64,000 nt of DNA from Gammaproteobacteria bacterium (GTDB lineage: Bacteria > Pseudomonadota > Gammaproteobacteria > Pseudomonadales > Pseudohongiellaceae), in assembly GCA_002711845.1 (NCBI GenBank), contig PASF01000006.1:62001-126000 (forward strand), in the 5' to 3' direction. Of this stretch, positions 18,887 through 28,338 are shown piece by piece. Below the pieces are notes generated by a model. The model did no database searches. It saw nothing but the letters and a program-made list of their open reading frames with translations, and was not told where the DNA came from. Position numbers and translations under genes: made by a program. The number at the start of each line of letters is the position of its first letter. Positions within the stretch are counted from its first letter, which is position 1.

Positions 18887-20203
18887 ATGAACCTTATCGT
18901 GTCAGACTCACATGCGGACATGGCGGCCTTGCTGGACGGCTTTGATGTGCCGGCCATCCTGGTCAGTGCCGAGTACGAGATTCTCGCCACCAACCACCAT
19001 TATCGCGACAGTTTTGGCGACATTGACTACCACCAGAGCCCCCGCTGCTTTCGGGTATCACACGGCTACGACGTGCCTTGTGACCAGGCCGGCGAAAGCT
19101 GCCCACTCAGCGCCGCACGCGCATCCGGCAGCAAGGAACGGGTACTGCACATCCATCAGACCCCTCGCGGTCGCGAGCATGTCGATGTGGAAATGGTGCC
19201 GATCAAAGCCGCTGACGGCAGCCTGAAGTACTTTGTCGAGCTGTTGAAACCGGTTCCCATCGCCAGTGCCGAAATCAGCAATGAGGACATGGTGGGCAGC
19301 AGTCCGGCGTTCAACACCATGCTGGAGAGTATTACCCGGGTCGGTCCCTCGGACGCCTCGGTGCTGTTGCTGGGTGAATCCGGCACCGGCAAGGAACTTG
19401 CCGCCATCGCCATTCACCGCGCCAGTGCCCGCAGCGACAATGCCATTGTCACCCTGGAGTGCTCCGGGCTTACCGAAACCCTGTTTGAAAGTGAATTATT
19501 CGGGCATGTAAAAGGCGCATTTACCGGCGCCATGTTCAACTCACCGGGACTGGTAGAGGCAGCTGATGGCGGCACACTGTTTCTGGACGAGATCGGCGAT
19601 GTGCCGCTGGACATGCAGGTCAAACTGCTGCGCCTGATTGAAACCGGCACCTACCGCCCTGTTGGCAGCCGTGAGCTGAAACGGGCAGATTTCCGGCTGA
19701 TCTGTGCCACCCACAAGGACCTGTTCGACATGGTACGTCAGGGCCGCTTTCGACAGGACTTGTACTACCGTATCAATGTCTTCCCGATACACATGCCATC
19801 ATTGCAGGAACGTCACAGCGACATCCCGGTGCTGGCCAATTCCATGCTGAAGAAACTGGACAAAAGTGACCGGTGTGTGATGACCGATTCGGCGGTTAAG
19901 GCCCTGCAGGGGCACCGTTTTCATGGCAACATCCGTGAACTGCGCAACATCCTGGCCCGGGCCATGGTATTGACCAATACCCATGTCATAGACGGCAAGG
20001 TCATCAGCCAGTGCCTGGCGATTGATGGCGCTGTGCACGATGAGGAAGAACTGGCACTGACAGATCTCAGGACCCATGAGACGCGCTATCTGCAGCGACT
20101 GCTGGCTGCCTGTGACAACGACAAGGAGAAGGCCGCCGGCATTGCCGGCATCAGCGTGCGGTCACTGTACCGCAAGCTGGAAAACGGGACGGAGGAGAAT
20201 TAA
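18887..20203 (+). CDS. Sigma-54-dependent activator with PAS-like sensor domain
   Basis: A 438-residue bacterial enhancer-binding protein. Residues 12-125 look like a PAS-type sensor with a Cys/His set, C54-x4-H59-x5-C65-x6-C72-P, a pattern seen in some PAS sensors and suggestive of metal or redox sensing (inference). The AAA+ domain has Walker A GESGTGK (163-169), the sigma-54 contact loop GAFTGA (210-215) and Walker B LFLDEIGD (231-238). A Fis-type helix-turn-helix closes the protein ([17 protein letters not shown]). No receiver domain or adjacent kinase is present. I start at 18887, where GGGGG lies 6 nt upstream. Its target is unknown; it converges on etfBA and follows the rne terminator. 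Confidence 0.88.
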   Translation: MNLIVSDSHADMAALLDGFDVPAILVSAEYEILATNHHYRDSFGDIDYHQSPRCFRVSHGYDVPCDQAGESCPLSAARASGSKERVLHIHQTPRGREHVDVEMVPIKAADGSLKYFVELLKPVPIASAEISNEDMVGSSPAFNTMLESITRVGPSDASVLLLGESGTGKELAAIAIHRASARSDNAIVTLECSGLTETLFESELFGHVKGAFTGAMFNSPGLVEAADGGTLFLDEIGDVPLDMQVKLLRLIETGTYRPVGSRELKRADFRLICATHKDLFDMVRQGRFRQDLYYRINVFPIHMPSLQERHSDIPVLANSMLKKLDKSDRCVMTDSAVKALQGHRFHGNIRELRNILARAMVLTNTHVIDGKVISQCLAIDGAVHDEEELALTDLRTHETRYLQRLLAACDNDKEKAAGIAGISVRSLYRKLENGTEEN

Positions 20204-20226
20204 AAGGAGAGTTGACCCCCGTCCCG
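20185..20226. terminator. Possible bidirectional terminator between the activator and etfA
   Basis: CGGGACGG (20185-20192) pairs perfectly with CCGTCCCG (20219-20226) across a 26-nt loop that contains the activator stop codon; CTGTTTT follows on the plus strand. It reuses the GGGACGG word of the terminator at 18748. The long loop makes it weaker than that hairpin. Confidence 0.4.
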
Positions 20227-20231
20227 CTGTT

Positions 20232-21161
20232 TTACAGTTTTTCTTCGAGTTCCGGCACAGCCTGGAACAGGTCTGCCACCAGGCCGTAGTCAGCGACCTG
20301 GAAAATCGGCGCCTCTTCGTCCTTGTTGATGGCGACAATCACCTTGCTGTCCTTCATACCTGCCAGGTGCTGGATGGCACCGGAGATACCCACGGCGATG
20401 TACAGTTCCGGCGCCACGATCTTGCCAGTCTGGCCGACCTGCATGTCGTTGGGCACAAAGCCGGCATCAACGGCAGCGCGCGACGCACCGATGGCCGCGC
20501 CCAGCTTGTCCGCCACTTTTTCCAGCATGGCGAAGTTCTCGCCGTTCTGCATGCCGCGACCACCCGAGATGACAATCTTGGCACCGGTCAGTTCGGGACG
20601 CTCGGACTCGGTCAGCTCTTCACCGACAAAGGTGGCAACGTCCTGTGACTTGACGTTGTCCAGCGCTTCAACCGTGCCGGAGCCACCCTCTTTGGCCGCT
20701 TCGTCAAACGCGGTACCACGCACGGTGATCACTTTTACGGTGTCTCCGGACTGCACGGTGGCCAGCGCATTGCCGGCATAGATCGGACGCACGAAGGTGT
20801 CAGCACTCTTGACCGCCGTGATATCGGAGATCTGCGCCACACCCAGCAGCGCCGCAACGCGTGGCATCAGGTTCTTGCCGGACGTTGTTGCCGGCGCCAG
20901 GATGTGTGACGCATCCTTGCCCACGTCGGCGATCAGCTCGGCCAGGTTTTCCGGCAGCTGGTGTTCGTAGGCCGCGTTATCAGCGACCAGCACCTTGCTC
21001 ACGCCGTTGATGGCGGCTGCCGCCTGCGCCACTGCGTCGCAGCCGCTGCCGGCAACCAGGACCGTGATGTCGCCGCCAATTTCGCTGGCTGCCGTGATGG
21101 TGTTGAGTGTCGCCGGTTTCAGGGCGGCATTATCGTGTTCTGCAATGACCAAAATACTCAT
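20232..21161 (-). CDS. etfA: Electron transfer flavoprotein subunit alpha
   Basis: EtfA with EtfB accepts electrons from acyl-CoA and related dehydrogenases and passes them to the quinone pool through ETF-QO. The 309-residue protein has the C-terminal FAD domain signature (VISGGRGM, then [49 protein letters not shown]). It follows etfB after 14 nt. The ETF-quinone oxidoreductase gene that often adjoins is not in this window. Confidence 0.96.
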   Translation of the reverse strand: MSILVIAEHDNAALKPATLNTITAASEIGGDITVLVAGSGCDAVAQAAAAINGVSKVLVADNAAYEHQLPENLAELIADVGKDASHILAPATTSGKNLMPRVAALLGVAQISDITAVKSADTFVRPIYAGNALATVQSGDTVKVITVRGTAFDEAAKEGGSGTVEALDNVKSQDVATFVGEELTESERPELTGAKIVISGGRGMQNGENFAMLEKVADKLGAAIGASRAAVDAGFVPNDMQVGQTGKIVAPELYIAVGISGAIQHLAGMKDSKVIVAINKDEEAPIFQVADYGLVADLFQAVPELEEKL

Positions 21162-21175
21162 ATCTGCTCGTCCCC

Positions 21176-21925
21176 TTAAATCACTTTGGCTTCGGTTTTC
21201 AGTTTGCTGACCAGCTCGTCAACGCTTTCCACCTTGATACCGGCAGAGCGCGCAGGCGGCGCCTCAACCGAAACAACTTTCAGATTCGAGCTGACATCCA
21301 CACCCAGTTCGTCCGGGGTGACTGTATCAATCTGCTTTTTCTTGGCCTTCATGATGTTGGGCAGCGAGGCATAACGCGGCTCATTCAGACGCAGGTCGGT
21401 GGTGACCACCGCCGGCAGGGTCAGCGACACCGTCTGCTCACCGCCGTCGACTTCACGGGTAACCACGGCTTTGCCGTCGGCAACTTCCAGCTTGCAGGCA
21501 AATGTGCCCTGCGGCATGCCCGTCAACGCACCCAGCATCTGACCGACCTGGTTGTTATCCGAATCGATGGACTGTTTACCCAGCAACACCAGATCGATGC
21601 CTTCTTTTTCGATCAGTTTCTGCAGCACGCGCGCGACAGCCAGTGGCTGCACGTCGGCGGCGGCGTCAACGTGTATGCCGCGATCGGCACCCAGTGCCAG
21701 GGCTGTACGAATCTGCTCCTGACAGCTTTTCTCGCCGATGGACACGGCAATCACTTCATCGGCCACGCCCTTTTCTTTCAGGCGAATAGCCTCTTCAATG
21801 GCTATTTCACAGAATGGATTGACGGCCATCTTGGCATTGGCCAGATCAACGCCACTGCCATCTGATTTGACACGGATCTTAACGTACGCATCAACAACAC
21901 GTTTAACTGCTACCAGAATCTTCAT
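21176..21925 (-). CDS. etfB: Electron transfer flavoprotein subunit beta
   Basis: The 249-residue beta subunit binds AMP and docks the dehydrogenase partner. It starts [12 protein letters not shown] and contains [20 protein letters not shown] and [19 protein letters not shown], characteristic of EtfB, with the conserved [22 protein letters not shown]-type recognition loop near 180-200. First gene of the etfBA pair; the 177-bp region upstream ends in a terminator of the preceding DUF1285 gene. Confidence 0.96.
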   Translation of the reverse strand: MKILVAVKRVVDAYVKIRVKSDGSGVDLANAKMAVNPFCEIAIEEAIRLKEKGVADEVIAVSIGEKSCQEQIRTALALGADRGIHVDAAADVQPLAVARVLQKLIEKEGIDLVLLGKQSIDSDNNQVGQMLGALTGMPQGTFACKLEVADGKAVVTREVDGGEQTVSLTLPAVVTTDLRLNEPRYASLPNIMKAKKKQIDTVTPDELGVDVSSNLKVVSVEAPPARSAGIKVESVDELVSKLKTEAKVI

Positions 21926-22079
21926 GGATTCTCCAATTTTACTGTTTTAAATTAGCTCTTTAAAACCCAGGGCCCATTGGGATCCAGATCAAGTGCCCGA
22001 ACCTGAGTAAGCGAAGCGGATGCCATAAAGCACCCAAAAAAGGCCGCCAATGATGCCGGTTTTAATCGCCTTCGTCAAT

Positions 22080-22107
22080 AAAAAGGCTGACACCGCTGCT
22101 TGTCAGC
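22080..22107 (-). terminator. Intrinsic terminator of the DUF1285 gene
   Basis: On the minus strand GCTGACA (22101-22107 complement) pairs with TGTCAGC (22086-22092 complement) around an 8-nt loop, followed by CTTTTT. The stem overlaps the stop codon at 22103-22105. It separates this gene from etfBA downstream. Confidence 0.65.
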
Positions 22108-22696
22108 GCTCGCCAAGCCTGAAAAAAACACCATCACTGTAGATGCCCAGAACTTCCTCTGAGTTTTTATTTTTCAATGACTTATCAGAAACCGCCGAGG
22201 CGCTTGCGGTATCCGCCAGCGTCACCATCTGATAAAAAACCGAACGGCTGATCAGTGCTTTCAGGCCATGACGCACGTCGAGCACCGGATGCGGCTGCTG
22301 GTCGTCATCGGTACTGACGGTAATCGGATTGTCAGCACCTGCGGTGACTGTTTCACCGGTATTCAGAGTAAAGGTCAGGCGCTGCGCCCTACCCTCCCCG
22401 CTGACATCCAGTAACTGTGCCACAAACGGACAGTCATCGACCCGGATGCGTACTTTTTCCACCGGCGTCACCAGATAGTGGTGGCCATCTTCATCGAGTC
22501 GCAAAATGGAGGAAAACAGCCGGACCATGGCAATGCGGCCGATGGGTGTGCCTTCATGGTACCAGCGCCCATCGGCGGCGATTCGCATGTCCATTTCACC
22601 GCAGTACGGTGGATCCCAGTCGTGAACAGGTGCCGGACCTTTCTGTTTGCCAATCTGCTTGAGCAGGTTGTCAGGACTTGCCGTCTTGTCTGTCAT
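22103..22696 (-). CDS. DUF1285 family protein
   Basis: A 197-residue cytoplasmic protein with the DUF1285 features near its start: PVHDWDPPYCGEMDMRI, then GRWYHEGTPIGRIAMVRLF and ILRLDEDGHHYLVTPVEKVRI, and DDCPFVAQLLDV. Homologues occur widely in proteobacteria; structures exist but no firm function is known to me. I start at MTDKTASPD (22696), which has AGGAGA 5 nt upstream; an upstream in-frame ATG lies inside a 14-bp tandem array. It appears monocistronic with its own terminator. Confidence 0.85.
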   Translation of the reverse strand: MTDKTASPDNLLKQIGKQKGPAPVHDWDPPYCGEMDMRIAADGRWYHEGTPIGRIAMVRLFSSILRLDEDGHHYLVTPVEKVRIRVDDCPFVAQLLDVSGEGRAQRLTFTLNTGETVTAGADNPITVSTDDDQQPHPVLDVRHGLKALISRSVFYQMVTLADTASASAVSDKSLKNKNSEEVLGIYSDGVFFRLGER

Positions 22697-22708
22697 GATC
22701 GTCTCCTC

Positions 22709-22764
22709 TGTACTTTTCACCCTGTACTTTTCACCCTGTACTTTTCACCCTGTACGTTTTACCG
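22709..22764. repeat. 14-bp tandem array upstream of DUF1285
   Basis: TGTACTTTTCACCC is repeated exactly at 22709, 22723 and 22737, with a fourth degenerate copy (TGTACGTTTTACCG) at 22751. It begins 13 nt before the chosen start codon, within the region where the promoter or leader should lie. Confidence 0.85.
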
Positions 22765-22781
22765 GAGCGCTCCCCCTGGCA

Positions 22782-22896
22782 TGCGGGAGTCGGTCTCGTC
22801 ACGGACGCCTTCGGCGCCCTGGCCTGCATTTGCTCCTGCAATGCAGGCATTTCCTTCGTCCGTGAAGGTCAATTGTTCCTCGTCGGACATCCCGCA
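22782..22896. repeat. Palindromic repeat element B, copy 1 (DUF1285-hpt gap)
   Basis: Three nested perfect arm pairs are visible: TGCGGGA/TCCCGCA (22782-22788, 22890-22896), TCACGGACG/CGTCCGTGA (22799-22807, 22857-22865) and GCCTGCATT/AATGCAGGC (22822-22830, 22840-22848). Bases 22789-22821 and 22875-22898 recur near lexA at 25374-25406 and 25410-25432. It lies downstream of hpt and could act as a bidirectional barrier or mRNA 3' end, but it has no T-run. Confidence 0.7.
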
Positions 22897-22931
22897 CCTC
22901 AGGTGAAGCGCTCCTCTACAAGTGCCACGGA

Positions 22932-23495
22932 TCAAAAGTTGACCGCGTAAATGCCTGGCGCGTTTCGCCAGTAGCCCTTGTAATCCATGCCGTAACCAAA
23001 CAGGTATTTGTCCTCAGCGGTCAGCGCGGTGAAATCGGCTTTTTTCAGTGACGCGGTTTTGCGGTTGTGCTGTTTGTCGACCAGCACCGCGGTGTATACC
23101 GCGGCCGCGCCCTTGCCTTCGCACCAGCTTTTGATGCCCGCCAGGGTTTCACCTTCGTCGAAGATATCGTCCAGCACCAGCACTGTCCGTCCCTTGACAT
23201 CAGTGGCAGGTGTCACACGCCATTGCAGGTCGCTGCCCTGCAATTGTTCGCGGTAGCGGGTGGCATGAATATAATCCATTTGCAGCGGAAAATTCAGTCG
23301 TGGTGCCAGCCGGCCGGTCAGGATGATGCCGCCGTTCATCACGCACAGAACCAGCGGGTTGTGCCCGGCCAGCGCCTCGGTGATCTGCGCGGCCAGCCGG
23401 TCCAGGGCCTGCTCGACTGCCTGCTCAGGGTACAGGCACTGAGCCTCGTCCATGACCTGCTGCAGGTGTTTCATATCGGGTTTGTTGTCGTTCAT
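22932..23495 (-). CDS. hpt: Hypoxanthine-guanine phosphoribosyltransferase family protein
   Basis: A purine salvage enzyme that forms IMP or GMP from the free base and PRPP. The protein (187 residues from 23495) has the PRPP loop VLVLDDIFDEGETL and the VMNGGIILTGRLAPRL segment typical of bacterial Hpt. I prefer the ATG just after the nagZ stop (AAGGA about 11 nt upstream) over an ATG four codons earlier that overlaps nagZ. nagZ-hpt is a conserved pair in pseudomonads. Confidence 0.93.
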   Translation of the reverse strand: MNDNKPDMKHLQQVMDEAQCLYPEQAVEQALDRLAAQITEALAGHNPLVLCVMNGGIILTGRLAPRLNFPLQMDYIHATRYREQLQGSDLQWRVTPATDVKGRTVLVLDDIFDEGETLAGIKSWCEGKGAAAVYTAVLVDKQHNRKTASLKKADFTALTAEDKYLFGYGMDYKGYWRNAPGIYAVNF

Positions 23496-23496
23496 G

Positions 23497-24528
23497 CTAC
23501 TCGGCATCCTTGGGCATCAGTGTGTCCAGCTGCGCGCGGGTCTGCTGCCAGCGCGGCGTGGCCTGCAGCGCAGCAAAATCCAGATGGTGTTTGCCCTGCA
23601 TACGCAACAGGCGCGGATTGGGTTCAGTGTTCAGGGTTTCCAGCACGGCCAGTGCCTGCAAAGCGGCCTGGCGATCATTGCACACCAGCAGCATGTCACA
23701 ACCGGCGGCCAGGGCTTTTTTGACTCTGTCTTCCATTTCTCCAGCGGCAGCCGCAGCGGCCATCACCAGGTCGTCACTGAAAATGACGCCGTTAAAGCCC
23801 AGCTCCTGGCGCAGTACGGTCTGCAGCCAGTAATCGGAAAAACCGGCGCAGGCAGCATCGGCGTGCTCATAGATCACATGTGCGGGCATCACCGCATCCA
23901 TCACCGGCAGGCAGCGGACAAAGGGCTGCATGTCCTGCTCGCGTATCTGCTGCAGGGGGCGGCTGTCCAGCGGCAACGCATGATGCGAATCGGCGGTGAC
24001 ACTGCCGTGACCAGGGAAATGTTTGCCGGTAGTTGCCATGCCGGCTTCGTGCATGCCCTGCATGAATTCGGTCGCCAGCGCGACCAGCGCCTGCTGGTCT
24101 GCGGCGAAGGCGCGATCACCGATCACCTCACTGAGCCCTGTGTGCAGGTCCAGCACCGGAGCAAAGCTGAAGTCCAGTCCGCACGCCAGTACCTCCGCCG
24201 CCATCAACCAGCCGCAGTCCCGGGCCAGTGCCTGGGCTGCCTGCTGATCCTGTTGCCAGAGCTGACCAAAGCGCAGCATCGCCGGCAAGCGCGTGAACCC
24301 TTCACGCAAGCGCTGCACGCGTCCGCCTTCCTGGTCCACTGCCAGCAATATCTGCGGCCGGCAGCGACGAATCTCGGCCACCAGGGCCTGCACCTGGGCG
24401 ACATCACGAATATTACGGGAGAACAGGATGACCCCGCCCACCTGGGGCCGCTGTAGCAATTGCCGCTCGTCGTCGGTCAACGCCAGACCCTGCAAATCCA
24501 GCATTAAAACGCCGGGTAAATCACTCAT
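23497..24528 (-). CDS. nagZ: Beta-N-acetylhexosaminidase (GH3)
   Basis: NagZ removes N-acetylglucosamine from muropeptides in the cytoplasm during peptidoglycan recycling, which can also feed AmpR-type beta-lactamase induction. The 343-residue protein shows VDQEGGRVQRL (65-74), the substrate-binding KHFPGHG (169-175) with the mobile catalytic-histidine loop SVTADSHHALP after it, and the nucleophile motif IFSDDL (249-254). No signal peptide is seen, as expected. It is divergent from lexA and shares that control region. Confidence 0.95.
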   Translation of the reverse strand: MSDLPGVLMLDLQGLALTDDERQLLQRPQVGGVILFSRNIRDVAQVQALVAEIRRCRPQILLAVDQEGGRVQRLREGFTRLPAMLRFGQLWQQDQQAAQALARDCGWLMAAEVLACGLDFSFAPVLDLHTGLSEVIGDRAFAADQQALVALATEFMQGMHEAGMATTGKHFPGHGSVTADSHHALPLDSRPLQQIREQDMQPFVRCLPVMDAVMPAHVIYEHADAACAGFSDYWLQTVLRQELGFNGVIFSDDLVMAAAAAAGEMEDRVKKALAAGCDMLLVCNDRQAALQALAVLETLNTEPNPRLLRMQGKHHLDFAALQATPRWQQTRAQLDTLMPKDAE

Positions 24529-24634
24529 TTCCAGCTCCTGCCATGTTCGGGCCAGCCCCGTGCGGGGCGGCCTGGTTCGCTGCGCGGCATTGCCACCGGC
24601 GAAAGTCCCGCATTATCACAGATTCACGAAAGGT

Positions 24635-24662
24635 TTGCGTCGCGGAAATAACTGGTTATAAT
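24635..24662 (+). promoter_or_regulatory. Predicted lexA promoter
   Basis: TTGCGT (24635-24640), 16-base spacer, perfect TATAAT (24657-24662). Transcription would begin near 24669, about 50 nt before the chosen lexA start. The -10 element is embedded in the LexA box. Confidence 0.6.
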
Positions 24663-24667
24663 TACAG
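24652..24667 (+). promoter_or_regulatory. LexA-binding SOS box
   Basis: CTGGTTATAATTACAG matches the CTGT-N8-ACAG consensus with one change (CTGG). It covers the -10 box of lexA, so LexA binding would directly block RNA polymerase, the expected autorepression. It also lies between lexA and divergent nagZ. Confidence 0.85.
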
Positions 24668-24717
24668 TCCTTCGCATAGTACACGAAATGGCACATCAGA
24701 TAGCACACGGAACCGTT

Positions 24718-25332
24718 ATGCATGCACTGACGCCCAGACAGGCAGAGATACTGGCCTTTATCCGCCGCTACCAGCAGGATACCGGCTATCCGCCCACACG
24801 CTCGGAGATTGCTCAGGAAATGGGCTTTCGCTCGCCCAATGCCGCCGAAGAGCATCTGAAAGCCCTGGCGCGCAAGAAAGCCATCGAGATCATCCCCGGC
24901 GCGTCACGCGGCATCAAACTGCCTGATCTGGAAGACAGCGGCCCCGCCGGACTGCCGGTCATCGGTCAGGTCGCCGCCGGCAGCCCCATCCTGGCCCAGG
25001 AATGCATCGACGAATACGTCAACGTGCCGGCTGGCCTGTTCAACCCCAAGGCCGATTACCTGCTGACCGTCAAAGGCACCAGTATGATCAATGTCGGTAT
25101 CCACGAAGGCGACCTGCTGGCCGTGCACAAAACCGCCCAGGCCCGCGATGGCGACATCATCGTGGCGCGCCTGGATGAAGACGTCACCGTCAAGCGTCTG
25201 CAGCACACCGCCGAAAAGCACCGCCTGTTGCTTATCGCCGAAAACGAAGAGTTTGCCCCGATTGAAGTTGATCTGCGCTCGCAACAGTTCACCATTGAGG
25301 GTATCAGCGTCGGCGTAATTAGAAGGCATTGA
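24718..25332 (+). CDS. lexA: LexA repressor
   Basis: LexA represses SOS genes and cleaves itself when stimulated by RecA-DNA filaments. I start at [14 protein letters not shown] (24718), the family start, giving 204 residues; an in-frame ATG ten codons earlier is possible. The winged helix has [24 protein letters not shown]; the scissile Ala-Gly is A87-G88 in QVAAGSP; the catalytic dyad is S122 (GTSMINVGI) and K159 (VTVKRL). It has its own SOS box. No sulA follows it, unlike in Pseudomonas; the gap to topA holds two repeats. Confidence 0.97.
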   Translation: MHALTPRQAEILAFIRRYQQDTGYPPTRSEIAQEMGFRSPNAAEEHLKALARKKAIEIIPGASRGIKLPDLEDSGPAGLPVIGQVAAGSPILAQECIDEYVNVPAGLFNPKADYLLTVKGTSMINVGIHEGDLLAVHKTAQARDGDIIVARLDEDVTVKRLQHTAEKHRLLLIAENEEFAPIEVDLRSQQFTIEGISVGVIRRH

Positions 25333-25373
25333 TGTAGTCAATTGCATGCCGTCAGATCAGCCGGCGATACGGG

Positions 25374-25432
25374 GTCGGTCTCGTCACGGTCGCCTCCGGC
25401 GCCCTGATCGTTCCTCGACGGACACCCGCACC
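25374..25432. repeat. Palindromic repeat element B, copy 2 (lexA-topA gap)
   Basis: 25374-25406 matches 22789-22821 at 31 of 33 bases, and 25410-25432 matches 22875-22898 with two substitutions or so and a 1-nt indel. This copy lacks the central palindrome present in copy 1, so it looks like a deletion derivative or shorter subtype. Confidence 0.75.
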
Positions 25433-25450
25433 ACCGCCCGCTCTGACTAC

Positions 25451-25575
25451 CTGGAAACGTAGGCGAGGCAGTCGGGGCAAGGCGAAATACAATTTTATGA
25501 GGGAGCTTACATAAAGTAAGTGACCGATTAAAATTTTATTTCAACGCCGCCCCCGGCAACGACGCTAGTTTCCAG
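25451..25575. repeat. Palindromic repeat element A, copy 2 (lexA-topA gap)
   Basis: A 125-bp imperfect palindrome. Outer arms are CTGGAAAC (25451-25458) and GTTTCCAG (25568-25575); middle arms GAAATACAATTTTAT (25484-25498) and TTAAAATTTTATTTC (25528-25542) pair at 13 of 15; the core is CTTAC-ATAAA-GTAAG (25506-25520). The core aligns with that at 737-751 with a compensatory T-A to C-G change. It sits between convergent lexA and topA and ends 5 bp before the topA stop. Confidence 0.7.
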
Positions 25576-25580
25576 ACAGT

Positions 25581-28208
25581 TTACTTTTCAACGACCCACT
25601 TGTTATTGCGGTAGTACGCCTTCCAACCAGTGGCCTTCTTGTCCACTTCGGTCAGCAGATACTGCTCCTTGGTCTTGCGGCTGAAACGGACCACCGACGG
25701 GTTGCCATCATCATCGGCGACCGGTCCCTTGAGCAGGTAGTGATACTTTTCATCCAGCTCATCCTTGTGCGGCAGGATTTCTGCCAGCAAGGGGGCGCGG
25801 GTCTCCCGGTTCTTGGGAAACTTGCTGGCGGCCAGGAACAGACCTGCGGCGCCATCACGTAACACGTAGTGATCCTCAACCTTTTCGCAGGCCAGCTCGG
25901 GCATCGGGACCGGGTCCATTTTGGGCGGTGCCGCCTCGCCACTGCGCAACAGCTTGCGGGTGTTCTTGCAGTCGGCATTGGTGCAGCCAAAATACTTGCC
26001 GAAGCGACCGGTTTTCAGCTGCATGTCGGCGCCGCATTTGTCACACTCGATCACCGGGCCATCGTAACCCTTGATCTTGAAACTGCCCTTTTCCACCTCG
26101 AAACCGGCACAATCCGGGTTGTTACCACAGACGTGCAGTTTGCGCTCGGTGTCGATCAGGTAACTGTCCATGGTGGCGTTACACAGTTTGCAGCGTCTGC
26201 GCTCGCGCAATCGACGGTTCTCGACCTCTTCTGCTTCTTCAGCATTGTCGGTGTTGATCGCCTCCTCGCCCGGCGTCAGATTGATGGTGCACTTGCAGCG
26301 CTCTTTGGGCGGCAAGGCATACCCTGAACAGCCCAGGAAGACCCCGGTGGACGCGGTGCGGATCTGCATATTGCGGCCGCAGTCCGGGCACGGAATATCG
26401 GTCTCGGTCGGGTTGTTTTCGCGCATGCCATCTTCGTCTGCCGAGGCCCGCGCGAGCTTCTCGGAAAAGTCGTCGTAGAAATCGTCCAGCAGCTTTTTCC
26501 AGTCCTTGTCACCGGCCGCCACCTTGTCCAGCGAGTCTTCCATCTTCGCGGTGAAATCATAGTCCATCAGATCCCGGAAGCTTTCCTGCAGGCGCTCAAC
26601 GACAATATCGCCCATCTTCTGCGCGTAGAAGCGACGGCTTTCCACTTTGACGTAGCCGCGTTCCTGAATGGTGGAAATGATGGCGGCATAGGTAGACGGG
26701 CGACCGATACCGCGTTTTTCCAGCTCCTTGACCAGGCTGGCTTCCGTGTAGCGCGGTGACGGTTTGGTGAAATGCTGCTTGGGCTCCAGCTTCTGCAGCG
26801 CCAGCTCCTCGCCCTTGCTGACATCCGGCAGCACCACGTCTTCCTCTTTCGTGGGCAGCACGCGCAGGTAGCCATCGAACTGCATGATGCGGCCCTTGGT
26901 GGTGAGTTCGAAATCACCGGCCGTCACTGAAATCTTGCTGCTAAGATAGCGTGCAGGCGGCATCTGGCAGGCAACAAAATGCGCCCAGATCAGCGCATAC
27001 AGCCGCTCGGCGTCGCGCTCCATGCCCGACAACGATGTCGGTGAGGTAGTGACGTCTGTCGGGCGAATGGCCTCGTGCGCTTCCTGCGCGCCTTCACGGG
27101 CGCTGTACTGGATGGCCCTTTCCGGCAGGTATTTGCTGCCGAACTGGTCGTCGATGTAGTCCCGGCACATCTGCAACGCATCGGCGCTCAGATGCGTGGA
27201 GTCAGTACGCATATAGGTGATGTAACCGGCCTCGTACAGGCGCTGCGCCATCATCATGGTTTTCTTGACACCAAAGCCCAGCCGGGTGCTGGCGGCCTGC
27301 TGCAGGGTCGAGGTAATCAGCGGTGGACGTGGTTTTGAACTGGTTGGTTTATCTTCACGGGCGCTGACCACGAAGGTTGCATCTTTCAGCGCTGCCTCGG
27401 CTTTGGCTGACGCCTCGGCACTGCCAGGCCGGTAGTTCTCGCCGCCCTGTTTGATCACCTGCAGGCGGATGGCGTCTTTTGCTTTGTTGGTGGTATCGGC
27501 AAACAGCTCCCAGTATTCTTCGGGCACAAAGGCACGGATTTCCCGCTCGCGCTCAACAATCAACAGCACGGCCACCGATTGCACACGGCCGGCCGACAGG
27601 CCGCGGGCGACTTTGGCCCACAGCAGCGGCGAGACCATGAAACCCACCACACGGTCGAGGAAACGACGTGCCTGCTGCGCCTCGACGTAGCGCATATCCA
27701 GATCACCGGGCCGAGAAAACGCCTCATTGATGGCTTTTTTGGTGATCTCATTAAAGACGACCCGCCGATAGCGACTCTCGTCGCCGCCAATGGCCTCCTT
27801 CAGATGCCAGGCGATGGCCTCTCCCTCTCTGTCCAAGTCCGTTGCCAGGTAAATGGTGTCAGCGCTTTTGGCCAGACGCTGCAGCTCGGAAACGACTTTT
27901 TCCTTGCCCGGCAGTATTTCGTAGCGCGCCGCCCAGTCATGTTCGGGATCCACACCCATCCGGGCAATCAGTTGTTGCCTGGCTTTTTTCTGCTTGTGTG
28001 CCGCTTTCTTCTCGGGGCTCAGCTTGCGGGTCTTGGCAGCTTCCTTGGCACGCTGAGCAGGCGTGGTTGTCGAACTCGACGCGCTGCCGGAGACCGGCAG
28101 ATCACGGATATGTCCCACGCTGGACTTGACCACGAACTCGTTACCGAGGTACTTGTTGATGGTTTTTGCCTTCGCGGGAGACTCGACGATTACTAGGGAT
28201 TTACTCAT
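25581..28208 (-). CDS. topA: DNA topoisomerase I
   Basis: TopA relaxes negative supercoils and prevents R-loops. The 875-residue type IA enzyme has a Toprim domain with E9 ([12 protein letters not shown]) and DLDREGE (124-130), a family insertion rich in Lys/Ala between about 40 and 90, and the active-site tyrosine Y332 in [10 protein letters not shown]. Three C4 zinc ribbons follow ([24 protein letters not shown]), then a conserved C-terminal basic segment. I start at [11 protein letters not shown] (ATG at 28208). Upstream ilvE is separated by a terminator. Confidence 0.97.
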   Translation of the reverse strand: MSKSLVIVESPAKAKTINKYLGNEFVVKSSVGHIRDLPVSGSASSSTTTPAQRAKEAAKTRKLSPEKKAAHKQKKARQQLIARMGVDPEHDWAARYEILPGKEKVVSELQRLAKSADTIYLATDLDREGEAIAWHLKEAIGGDESRYRRVVFNEITKKAINEAFSRPGDLDMRYVEAQQARRFLDRVVGFMVSPLLWAKVARGLSAGRVQSVAVLLIVEREREIRAFVPEEYWELFADTTNKAKDAIRLQVIKQGGENYRPGSAEASAKAEAALKDATFVVSAREDKPTSSKPRPPLITSTLQQAASTRLGFGVKKTMMMAQRLYEAGYITYMRTDSTHLSADALQMCRDYIDDQFGSKYLPERAIQYSAREGAQEAHEAIRPTDVTTSPTSLSGMERDAERLYALIWAHFVACQMPPARYLSSKISVTAGDFELTTKGRIMQFDGYLRVLPTKEEDVVLPDVSKGEELALQKLEPKQHFTKPSPRYTEASLVKELEKRGIGRPSTYAAIISTIQERGYVKVESRRFYAQKMGDIVVERLQESFRDLMDYDFTAKMEDSLDKVAAGDKDWKKLLDDFYDDFSEKLARASADEDGMRENNPTETDIPCPDCGRNMQIRTASTGVFLGCSGYALPPKERCKCTINLTPGEEAINTDNAEEAEEVENRRLRERRRCKLCNATMDSYLIDTERKLHVCGNNPDCAGFEVEKGSFKIKGYDGPVIECDKCGADMQLKTGRFGKYFGCTNADCKNTRKLLRSGEAAPPKMDPVPMPELACEKVEDHYVLRDGAAGLFLAASKFPKNRETRAPLLAEILPHKDELDEKYHYLLKGPVADDDGNPSVVRFSRKTKEQYLLTEVDKKATGWKAYYRNNKWVVEK

Positions 28209-28261
28209 TAAGCTGCACAATTCCTGGTGTTTGTTCGTGGTGTATGTCGCTCGGGCGCAAC

Positions 28262-28286
28262 AAAAAATCAGGGCGGCTTACCCTGA
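28262..28286 (-). terminator. Intrinsic terminator of ilvE
   Basis: On the minus strand TCAGGG (28281-28286 complement) pairs with CCCTGA (28268-28273 complement) over a 7-nt loop and is followed by six Ts. It ends ilvE transcription before topA, so topA needs its own promoter in the remaining 55 bp or so. Confidence 0.75.
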
Positions 28287-28338
28287 CGAAGCCGTCATAT
28301 ATAAAGATTCACTGACTGAGGGTCAAGCGTTAGTTGAA

